The notes under the pieces were generated by a model, which saw only the letters and a list, made by a program, of their open reading frames with translations, was not told the origin of the DNA and did not search any database. From JBCDIQ01 sp039024295 (lineage in GTDB: Bacteria > Bacteroidota > Bacteroidia > J057): a DNA stretch of 5,253 nt. Where the stretch lies: positions 1 through 5,253 of the forward strand of contig JBCDIQ010000391.1 of NCBI GenBank assembly GCA_039024295.1, written 5' to 3'. Shown one piece after another: positions 1-5,253 of this stretch; position 1 is the first letter of the stretch, and each line of letters opens with the position of its first letter. The position numbers were made by a program, and so were the translations under genes.

Positions 1-2
1 GG

Positions 3-2786
3 ACAATCCTGAACCATATAAAGAAAATAATTCCTACATCATTACGCTCAAAGGGTAAAATTTCTTTAAAAGATGCTGCTCTTTATAGAAACGTTATAGA
101 CAGTTGTGAGGATATGATCTGGGTGATTGATCCTCAGGGAAAAATATTGATGGCCAACCGAAATTTTAAAGAAGCAGTTTATGAATCCACAGGAATTGAG
201 GTCTTTGATGGTCAGAAAATAGATGGAAGCCCTGATCTAGGAGGAGAAAGTCCTTGGAAAAGATACTACGAGCGAGCCTTGGGAGGCGAATCATTTTCCG
301 TAGAAGAAAGTATGGAACTTGAGGGGGAAGCCGCGGCCATTCAGGCTACATTTTTCCCTGTGAAACAAGATGGAAAAATTACAGGGGTTTCCGTATTTGC
401 TCGTGATATTAGCCCTCAGCGAGAGGCAGAAAGAGCCCTTGCAGAAAGTCATGATAGATTTATTGCAGCTATAGAGGCAAGTGAAGAGGGGATTTGGGAT
501 TGGAACCTCCGAACGGATGAAGTCTTTTATTCTCCTGGATGGAAAACGATGCTGGGGTACCACCCGGACGAAGTTGCAAATGACCTCGAAGAATGGCGGA
601 CTAGGATTCACCCGGATGATATCGAACGGGTCCTACAATGTATTCAGGACCACGTAGACGGAAACAGTACCCAATACCGCATTCAGTTTCGGATGAAGCA
701 CAAAGAGGGACAATATATCTGGGTGGATTCCAGGGGAAAAGTAATACGTGGCAAAGATGGGTATCCCCTTAGGTTCGCCGGCTCTCATATTGATATTTCC
801 ACTCAGAAAAATGCTGAAGAAACCCTTCAGAGAGTTATTTCCAACTCCCCTAGCGGGATCATGACCTTTAAACCAGTCAAAAACCTGGATGGTCAGATCA
901 TTGACTTGGAATGGGCCCTGATCAACCGTACTGCATGCGAAGCCCTTGGCAGGAAGGATACCTTATTGGGACGTAGGCTACTGGAAGAGTTTCCAGAACA
1001 TGGAAAGAATGGGTTCTTTACCATGCTCAAAGAATCAATTGCTACTGGCAAGAGTTTGAACATTGAGCATTACATGGACGTCCCCAACAAAGGCCGTGTG
1101 TGGATGCATACCATGGCAGTAAAGATTTCAGACGGACTGGCAGTTACTTTAGGAGACATTTCCCACCGAAAAGAAGCAGAAGACCAGCTCAGGAAAGCCA
1201 AAGAACTGGCTGAGGCAGGCGTACAAGCAAAAGCAGACTTTCTGGCCAGCATGAGCCATGAAATCCGTACGCCAATGAATGCCGTCATTGGGATGACTGC
1301 CCTATTACTAGAAACGGAGCTTACCAAAGAACAACAGGAATATATCCACACCATACGGGTAAGTGGAGATAACTTGCTAACCGTAATCAATGACATCCTC
1401 GATTTCTCCAAAGTAGATTCTGGGAAACTAGAATTAGAGAACCAGTCTTTCTCTCTTGTTGAATGTGTGGAAGATGTATTTGACCTGCTCTCTACCAAAG
1501 TAAATGAGAAGCAGCTTGAACTCCTCTACCTCATTGAGCCAAGTGTACCCCATCACATCATTTCTGACCCTACCAGGGTACGGCAAGTACTGGTAAACCT
1601 GATCAACAATGCCATTAAATTCACCCATGAAGGGGAAATTCTGGTATCCCTTAAGACCATCCAGTCAGAAACCGATCAGGTAATGCTACAGATCGATGTC
1701 AAAGATACAGGCATAGGCATACCAGAAAATAAAATTGGACGGTTGTTCAATTCATTCTCTCAGGTGGATGCCTCTACAACACGAAAGTATGGGGGAACAG
1801 GGCTTGGACTTGCCATTTGCAAAAAGCTGGTTCACCTGATGGGAGGAGATATTTGGGTAACCAGCAAGGAAGGAACAGGTTCTACTTTTTCATTCACCTT
1901 GGATGTTACACCAGATCCATCCATACCCCCTTTATACGAGAGCTTGAAAGACGATGAATTTCGTGGAATAAATGTCTTGGTGGTAGACGACAACCAAACA
2001 AATCTCCTCATCATGGAGAAGCTCTGCCAAAAATGGGGCCTTAACCCTATTTGTTTTGATACCCCGCAGGCTGCCATCGAGTTTGCAAAAACAAAAGATA
2101 AACCACGATTTATGGTAACGGACTTCATGATGCCTGACATCGATGGGGTCCAGCTTACAGAAGAAATCAAAAAAATATATGGAGACAGTTTTCCGGTTAT
2201 CATGCTATCTTCAGCCGGAAAAGCAGCCGAAACAAGGCCTGAACTGTTCCACACCTACCTAAGCAAACCAGTTCGGCAAATGCAACTGCTCGAAGCCATT
2301 AGGCTGGTGCTTCGTAAAAAAAGTCATGCAGACAGAAAACTTTCGAAGGCTTCGATAAGACCAGAAACCGTTACCCATTACCAGGAATTGGGGCTAAAGC
2401 TCCTCGTAGTGGAGGACAATGCAATCAATCAAAAGGTAGCACTAAGGACCCTCCAGAAACTTGGTCTAACGGCGGACGTGGCAGGAAATGGAATAGAAGC
2501 ACTCAGGGCACTTGAGATTCGGCCATACAACATCATTTTTATGGATATGCAGATGCCGGAGATGGATGGGCTTCAGGCAACCAAAGAGATTCGCAAGAAA
2601 TACAAAGGCTCTTCTTATCGTCCTACCATCATTGCCATGACCGCGAATGCCATGCAAGGGGATAAAGAAAAATGCCTGGAAGCAGGGATGGACGATTATA
2701 TCAGCAAGCCTGTCAAGCTTGCAGATTTTGAACAAGCCCTTGCCAAATGGGGACCTATTACCTGCACCAAAAAGGTGGCAAACTAA
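3..2786 (+). CDS. Multi-PAS hybrid sensor histidine kinase with two receiver domains (5' partial)
   Basis: Senses a signal through PAS domains, autophosphorylates on His and passes phosphate to its own receivers. Numbering the visible 927 residues from base 3: PAS1 ~26-137; PAS2 ~150-267 (PAS_3-like, with WDWN, LGYHPDE and IHPDD motifs); PAS3 ~275-390; HisKA ~409-475 with H-box MSHEIRTPMN (His419); HATPase ~520-637 with N-box NNAIKF (Asn536), G1 DTGIGIP (568-574) and G2 GGTGLGL (597-603). REC1 (~657-770) has Asp662/663, phospho-Asp707, Ser736 and Lys755. REC2 (~799-918) has Glu804/Asp805, phospho-Asp848, Thr880 and Lys902. All catalytic residues are present. There is no HPt domain and no membrane segment in the visible part. 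The ATG at 114 lies inside PAS1, and no ATG, GTG or TTG occurs in frame before it, so the true start is outside the window. The stop is TAA. Family assignment is firm; signal and output are unknown. Confidence 0.96.
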   Translation, partial: TILNHIKKIIPTSLRSKGKISLKDAALYRNVIDSCEDMIWVIDPQGKILMANRNFKEAVYESTGIEVFDGQKIDGSPDLGGESPWKRYYERALGGESFSVEESMELEGEAAAIQATFFPVKQDGKITGVSVFARDISPQREAERALAESHDRFIAAIEASEEGIWDWNLRTDEVFYSPGWKTMLGYHPDEVANDLEEWRTRIHPDDIERVLQCIQDHVDGNSTQYRIQFRMKHKEGQYIWVDSRGKVIRGKDGYPLRFAGSHIDISTQKNAEETLQRVISNSPSGIMTFKPVKNLDGQIIDLEWALINRTACEALGRKDTLLGRRLLEEFPEHGKNGFFTMLKESIATGKSLNIEHYMDVPNKGRVWMHTMAVKISDGLAVTLGDISHRKEAEDQLRKAKELAEAGVQAKADFLASMSHEIRTPMNAVIGMTALLLETELTKEQQEYIHTIRVSGDNLLTVINDILDFSKVDSGKLELENQSFSLVECVEDVFDLLSTKVNEKQLELLYLIEPSVPHHIISDPTRVRQVLVNLINNAIKFTHEGEILVSLKTIQSETDQVMLQIDVKDTGIGIPENKIGRLFNSFSQVDASTTRKYGGTGLGLAICKKLVHLMGGDIWVTSKEGTGSTFSFTLDVTPDPSIPPLYESLKDDEFRGINVLVVDDNQTNLLIMEKLCQKWGLNPICFDTPQAAIEFAKTKDKPRFMVTDFMMPDIDGVQLTEEIKKIYGDSFPVIMLSSAGKAAETRPELFHTYLSKPVRQMQLLEAIRLVLRKKSHADRKLSKASIRPETVTHYQELGLKLLVVEDNAINQKVALRTLQKLGLTADVAGNGIEALRALEIRPYNIIFMDMQMPEMDGLQATKEIRKKYKGSSYRPTIIAMTANAMQGDKEKCLEAGMDDYISKPVKLADFEQALAKWGPITCTKKVAN

Positions 2787-2862
2787 ATTCCCTGATACAT
2801 CCAGCTGCTGGCCCTTACCATCCGTTTACGGACCTCATCAATCTTTCTGATTCGGTTAATTT

Positions 2863-2894
2863 AAGGTTCACCCTTTTTATTGGGTTCAAACCTT
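2863..2894 (+). other. Weak imperfect hairpin downstream of the kinase
   Basis: AAGGTT-C-ACCC (2863-2873) can pair with GGGT-TCA-AACCTT (2882-2894) around an 8-base T-rich loop. This gives a 10-bp stem with an asymmetric internal bulge. The nearest T-run (2907-2912) is 12 bases beyond the stem, so this is a poor match to an intrinsic terminator. It may partly separate the kinase transcript from the next gene pair, or it may be chance. Confidence 0.25.
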
Positions 2895-2914
2895 TAGGAG
2901 GGCTTATTTTTTCG

Positions 2915-2947
2915 ATGAAATGGGTAATTCCCTTCGAAAAATCATAA
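2915..2947 (+). CDS. Possible 10-codon leader mini-ORF
   Basis: A mini-ORF reading MKWVIPFEKS starts at 2915 and stops with TAA at 2945-2947, 10 bases before the ATG of the DUF4230 gene. An AGGAGG lies at 2896-2901, 13 bases upstream, which is longer than ideal for a ribosome-binding site. It could couple translation to the next gene. However, short ORFs of this size arise often by chance, and the likely host group makes little use of Shine-Dalgarno sites. Speculative. Confidence 0.12.
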   Translation: MKWVIPFEKS

Positions 2948-2957
2948 CTTACGGTGT

Positions 2958-3746
2958 ATGTTCGACAAACCTGCCGTACGATATATTGGCCTTGCAGTGG
3001 TTGCATTCCTTTTGGGCTTTCTTGCTTATAAGGTTGAACAAGCATTCAGGAAACCCCAGCTCCCCTCTCTGGAAAGCAGGCTGGCAGCGGTGCAATACCA
3101 GGCTCGGCTTGAATTGGTTCGTTATCACTACGAAGCACTAATTCCGGTCAAACGCTTTACCTCAAATGACAAAAAAGAAGGTCAGCTTCAGTTCATCATG
3201 ACCGCACCGGCCAAGGTGAACGGGGCCATAGACCTTGACAAGGTTCAGTATGAGGAAATAAATGACACTTTGGTGGAGGTTACCCTTCCACCTGCCGAAC
3301 TTACAGATGTCATCATAGATCTGGATTCGGTCCGAGACTATAGCGTCAAGAACCCATTTCTCAACCTTTCCTTTCGGATGAGAGGCAGAAATGGAGGACT
3401 TCACTATAAGGCTTACCGAGCCATTCAGAAAGCCCTTATTGAGGCCAAAGCTACAGTGAGAAAAAAAGCCATACAAAATGGAGTGCTTTACCGCACGGAG
3501 AAGATGGCAGAGGCTTACATGCGCAGCATGCTAGGTAATTTGGGGTACCAGGTAAGGTTTCGAAAGCCACCAGCAGACCTTACCTTAAGAAACGAAATCC
3601 TGAGGAGCCTATCCAAGGAAGATGAAATGGATAGCCTCAGTACCCAGGAAAAAATAAATATCCTTAAGGAAATCCAGATTCAGGCTGACCAAAGCATCGC
3701 ACGAAAAGGAAGAAACAGCCTTCTCAATTCCCTCCGTCCCAACTAG
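2958..3746 (+). CDS. DUF4230-like membrane-anchored protein
   Basis: A 262-aa protein of unknown function. Residues ~8-24 (IGLAVVAFLLGF core) form one hydrophobic segment, probably an uncleaved anchor with the rest outside the cytoplasm. There is no lipobox Cys. The body matches my memory of DUF4230 in order: an LAAVQYQARLELVRYHYEAL helix (42-61), KVNGAIDLDK (86-95, the family's G-DLsk signature), DTLVEVTLPPAEL (103-115, the LPpa strand), IDLDSVRDYSV (120-130), and a helical end with AIQNGVLYRTEKMAEAYMRSM (171-191) then GYQVRF (196-201). A charged helical tail follows (~205-262). No enzyme active site is visible. The start is fixed: an in-frame TAA at 2925 and no other start codon precede the ATG at 2958. 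There is no Shine-Dalgarno site close by. It is probably co-transcribed with the next gene, 6 bases downstream and apparently a paralogue. Gene is near certain; family assignment is from memory. Confidence 0.85.
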   Translation: MFDKPAVRYIGLAVVAFLLGFLAYKVEQAFRKPQLPSLESRLAAVQYQARLELVRYHYEALIPVKRFTSNDKKEGQLQFIMTAPAKVNGAIDLDKVQYEEINDTLVEVTLPPAELTDVIIDLDSVRDYSVKNPFLNLSFRMRGRNGGLHYKAYRAIQKALIEAKATVRKKAIQNGVLYRTEKMAEAYMRSMLGNLGYQVRFRKPPADLTLRNEILRSLSKEDEMDSLSTQEKINILKEIQIQADQSIARKGRNSLLNSLRPN

Positions 3747-3752
3747 TCAATT

Positions 3753-5042
3753 ATGTCACGCATCCTTATACTTGCCGTCTTGGGAATTGCCATCGTTGCA
3801 GGAATTCTATGGAGCATTTCGTCTCCCAATACCGATGAATACGTAACTACTGCCAGGTTAGACCGCATCCAATATGTTCAGGAGTTACACCTCGTGACCT
3901 ATTTCTACGAAGAGTTAATCACACTGGGCGTGCCATCGCCGGTCGCAGATGCCAAAACCATTGTAGACACAGTCAAACAAGAAACTGTCAGCACGGAAGA
4001 GGCATTAGTAAAATACCAATCCCATGTTGCCCTGTTAAAAACTAAATTAGAAGAAGCAAAAAAGTCAGAATCAAAACTTAAAGAGGTCTGGGACAAGGTG
4101 AAGCCTGGGTTTATTCGCAGGCTTTTTGGTGGCAAACAGGCAAAAATGGATTCTCCCGAATACCAAGCTTTTGAGGTTGCACGTCATAAACGCCAAAACC
4201 TTCAAAAAGAACTTAAAACGGCAGAAAAAGCCTTAAAAAACCAGCAAAACCTGGCAAAAGATAAACAGCGGGAACTCAAACGGGCAGAGCGGGAACTGGA
4301 AAGGAAATCAAAGCGAAACAATGCAAACGTAGGACCCGATGCCCATACGCTTTTGTCTGCCGCAGATCTGGTAATTATCGCACCTGTAGAAGTCGATGGC
4401 TATGTCGACATGAGTCATACGTATTTTCGGTTGGTCAGGGACCAGCGGGAAGAAAGGTGGGAGGACGACAGCATTAACCTGAAAGTGCTCAAGCAGGATG
4501 TAGAGGAAAAACTGGCCTCAGATGCTTTCAAGTCGGACACTGTTCAAGACAGCGTCCAGAATAGAACAGGTTCGCCTGCGGCCAGGTTATATGACAGCCT
4601 CCTGCTGGAACAAAAAATGATAGCTCAGCAGTTGGACAGCCTGAGAAAGCAAGTGTATGCTAATCCTGATCCCAAAGATACCTTGGAGATCCTGGTTACC
4701 CCTGCCCGAATTGGACCAGTCCATGTCAAACTAGAAGCTTCGGAGGAGTACGACCTGAGCAGGCGGTTTTCCCTCAACTTTAGCCAAAAAGGCTCCTACA
4801 TTGAAGTGTTTGAAGAATTAAAAGAAGCCTTGGCCATGACCAAAGAAGAAGTTCGGACCAAAGCACTGGCGAGAGGCTTGCTGCAAGAAACCGAAAAAGT
4901 AGCCACTGATTATCTCAGAAAATTTATGCAGGGCTTCCCGGCCTTTCAACAGTATGCGCTGAAAGTCCGGTTCTTGCCACAAGTGGAAATTGAGCGCATC
5001 AAACGCCAAGATTTGGAACTGGGACAGGTACTTCAACCCTAA
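3753..5042 (+). CDS. Diverged DUF4230-like membrane protein with coiled-coil insertion
   Basis: A 429-aa protein of unknown function, apparently a paralogue of the upstream gene. Residues ~4-22 are a hydrophobic segment after Arg3, suggesting a signal anchor with the body outside the cytoplasm. Blocks matching the neighbour: ARLDRIQYVQELHLVTYFYEELI (34-56), IAPVEVDGYVDM (209-220), DTLEILVTPARI (309-320), and the C-terminal helices ending ALARGLLQETEKVATDYLRKF (371-391) and ALKVRF (402-407). Between the first two blocks lies a K/E/Q-rich segment (~81-190) that looks like two coiled-coil arms (~82-115 and ~140-188) joined by a basic turn around FIRRLFGGK (120-128). A second polar insert (~225-307) separates the DM block from the LEIL strand. 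The G-DLsk and LPpa signatures have drifted (GYVDMS, VTPARI). It lies 6 bases after the previous stop, in the same frame, so an operon is likely. Coiled-coil and homology calls are by eye. Confidence 0.82.
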   Translation: MSRILILAVLGIAIVAGILWSISSPNTDEYVTTARLDRIQYVQELHLVTYFYEELITLGVPSPVADAKTIVDTVKQETVSTEEALVKYQSHVALLKTKLEEAKKSESKLKEVWDKVKPGFIRRLFGGKQAKMDSPEYQAFEVARHKRQNLQKELKTAEKALKNQQNLAKDKQRELKRAERELERKSKRNNANVGPDAHTLLSAADLVIIAPVEVDGYVDMSHTYFRLVRDQREERWEDDSINLKVLKQDVEEKLASDAFKSDTVQDSVQNRTGSPAARLYDSLLLEQKMIAQQLDSLRKQVYANPDPKDTLEILVTPARIGPVHVKLEASEEYDLSRRFSLNFSQKGSYIEVFEELKEALAMTKEEVRTKALARGLLQETEKVATDYLRKFMQGFPAFQQYALKVRFLPQVEIERIKRQDLELGQVLQP

Positions 5043-5045
5043 AAA

Positions 5046-5060
5046 TTGGCCCCCTGCCAA
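5046..5060 (-). terminator. Short hairpin with a T-run on the minus strand only
   Basis: TTGGC (5046-5050) and GCCAA (5056-5060) form a 5-bp stem around a 5-base loop, just after the stop of the second DUF4230-like gene. On the + strand no T-run follows, so it is not a good terminator for that gene. Read on the minus strand the stem is followed by TTTTT (complement of 5041-5045), the usual intrinsic-terminator layout. The stem is short, and I see no convincing minus-strand gene that would need it. Confidence 0.25.
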
Positions 5061-5102
5061 AAGTCAGTCCGAACAAATAGGAAAAAATGCATCTTTAACC
5101 AA

Positions 5103-5128
5103 TGCAATTTTTTACATTTGTTATTGCA
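5103..5128. repeat. Inverted repeat TGCAAT/ATTGCA flanking the -7 element
   Basis: TGCAAT at 5103-5108 and ATTGCA at 5123-5128 are exact reverse complements, 14 bases apart. The right arm is part of the perfect palindrome ATTGCAAT (5123-5130). A related AATGCA occurs at 5086-5091 and again at 5101-5106. The cluster could be a regulator-binding site covering the putative promoter. In such AT-rich DNA, 6-base repeats can also arise by chance. Confidence 0.3.
5113..5120 (+). promoter_or_regulatory. Candidate Bacteroidota -7 element (TACATTTG)
   Basis: TACATTTG is an exact match to the known Bacteroidota -7 consensus TAnnTTTG. No good -33 TTTG-type element stands at the usual ~19-21 base spacing; the nearest weak candidate is TTTA at 5094-5097, with only 15 bases between. 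If used, transcription would start near 5127 and give a leader of about 100 bases before the ATG at 5229. The element sits in the loop of an inverted repeat (TGCAAT 5103-5108, ATTGCA 5123-5128), which may be an operator. Confidence 0.35.
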
Positions 5129-5129
5129 A

Positions 5130-5142
5130 TAAAAGACTTTTA
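5130..5142. repeat. 13-base palindrome TAAAAGACTTTTA
   Basis: TAAAAG and CTTTTA are exact reverse complements around a single central A. The palindrome lies immediately after the ATTGCAAT palindrome, just downstream of the putative -7 element. It could be an operator half-site pair near the transcription start. A hairpin role is unlikely given the one-base centre and the A/T-rich arms. Confidence 0.25.
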
Positions 5143-5154
5143 ACAGGAGTAGTA

Positions 5155-5211
5155 TTCAGGCATTATTCCCGAGCATCCTAGCATTTCGGTAACAACATTC
5201 AACTGCCTGAA
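5155..5211 (+). promoter_or_regulatory. Possible structured 5' leader closed by an 8-bp inverted repeat
   Basis: TTCAGGCA (5155-5162) and TGCCTGAA (5204-5211) are perfect reverse complements enclosing 41 bases. Inside them CCGA (5169-5172) can pair with TCGG (5186-5189). AGCAT also occurs twice in the enclosed stretch, separated by CCT. Placed between a candidate promoter and the ATG at 5229, this could be a folded leader RNA. I recognise no known riboswitch or ribosomal-protein leader. Confidence 0.25.
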
Positions 5212-5228
5212 CCAATAAAGACATACAA

Positions 5229-5253
5229 ATGGCTGATCAGTTTTCATTTTTAA
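5229..5253 (+). CDS. Probable start of a gene running off the window (MADQFSFL...)
   Basis: An ATG at 5229 opens a frame reading MADQFSFL that is still open at the window end. The final TAA letters are out of this frame. The leader before it is A-rich (AATAAAGACATACAA) with no Shine-Dalgarno site, as is common in Bacteroidota. A candidate -7 element lies about 110 bases upstream. Eight residues are too few to name a product, and a chance ATG cannot be excluded. Confidence 0.4.

Noticed and set aside
1070..2254. Several long minus-strand open frames inside the kinase gene (for example 1070-1498 and 1832-2254)
   Set aside because: They lie antisense to conserved HisKA, HATPase and REC coding sequence, and their translations are Ser-rich with no recognisable domain. 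They are shadows.
114..2786. Taking the ATG at 114 as the start of the kinase
   Set aside because: The frame is open to base 3 and the residues before 114 complete the first PAS domain, so this Met is internal.
2783..2860. Minus-strand stretch reading INRIRKIDEVRKRM and ending next to the kinase stop, considered as the tail of a decayed gene
   Set aside because: Only 25 codons long, with a stop immediately upstream in frame and no recognised family. Chance is more likely.
2815..3045. Minus-strand open frame spanning the gap and the start of the DUF4230 gene
   Set aside because: It overlaps the conserved start of the + strand gene and shows no recognisable domain.
5046..5060. Hairpin right after the 429-aa gene as that gene's own terminator
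   Set aside because: On the + strand the 5-bp stem is followed by AAAGTC, not by a T-run.
4990..5181. 63-codon + frame overlapping the end of the 429-aa gene
   Set aside because: It starts inside well-supported coding sequence in another frame and has no recognisable features.
5140..5247. 35-codon minus-strand ORF (MKTDQPFVCLYW...)
   Set aside because: It has no recognised similarity and covers the putative leader region. A short hairpin with a minus-strand T-run lies about 80 bases beyond its end, but that alone does not support a gene.
1..5253. CRISPR array, tRNA, rRNA, insertion sequence or phage attachment site
   Set aside because: No regularly spaced repeats, cloverleaf-like stretch, transposase motifs or flanking direct repeats were seen.

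Overview
The window most likely comes from a member of the Bacteroidota, possibly a Cytophagales-type bacterium. This is an inference. It rests on the multi-PAS hybrid histidine kinase, two DUF4230-like membrane-anchored proteins, start codons without usable Shine-Dalgarno sites, an A/T-rich leader, and an exact match to the Bacteroidota -7 promoter consensus (TAnnTTTG) at 5113-5120. All well-supported genes are on the + strand. I see no tRNA, rRNA, CRISPR array, insertion sequence or attachment site.

Region 1 (3-2786) is a large sensor kinase cut by the left edge of the window. The frame is open back to base 3, and its first PAS domain begins before the first ATG at 114, so the real start lies upstream. 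The visible part holds three PAS domains, HisKA, HATPase and two complete receiver domains, with no HPt. Region 2 (2787-2957) is a 171-base gap with a weak hairpin, a poor promoter-like match and a 10-codon mini-ORF.

Region 3 (2958-5042) is a two-gene unit separated by 6 bases. Both proteins have one N-terminal membrane segment. The first (262 aa) looks like a compact DUF4230 protein. The second (429 aa) appears to be a diverged paralogue in which the same fold is interrupted twice: by a long charged coiled-coil hairpin with a basic tip, and by a second polar, partly acidic segment. They probably act together at the cell envelope, perhaps as a hetero-oligomer. Their function is unknown.

Region 4 (5043-5228) is a structured, AT-rich intergenic region: a -7-like element flanked by TGCAAT/ATTGCA inverted repeats, a small palindrome, and an 8-bp inverted repeat enclosing a possible leader structure. 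It precedes a probable new reading frame that starts at 5229 (MADQFSFL) and leaves the window.

The best candidate for something undescribed is the DUF4230 pair, especially the coiled-coil-split second member. Nothing in the sequence proves a functional link between the kinase and this pair.
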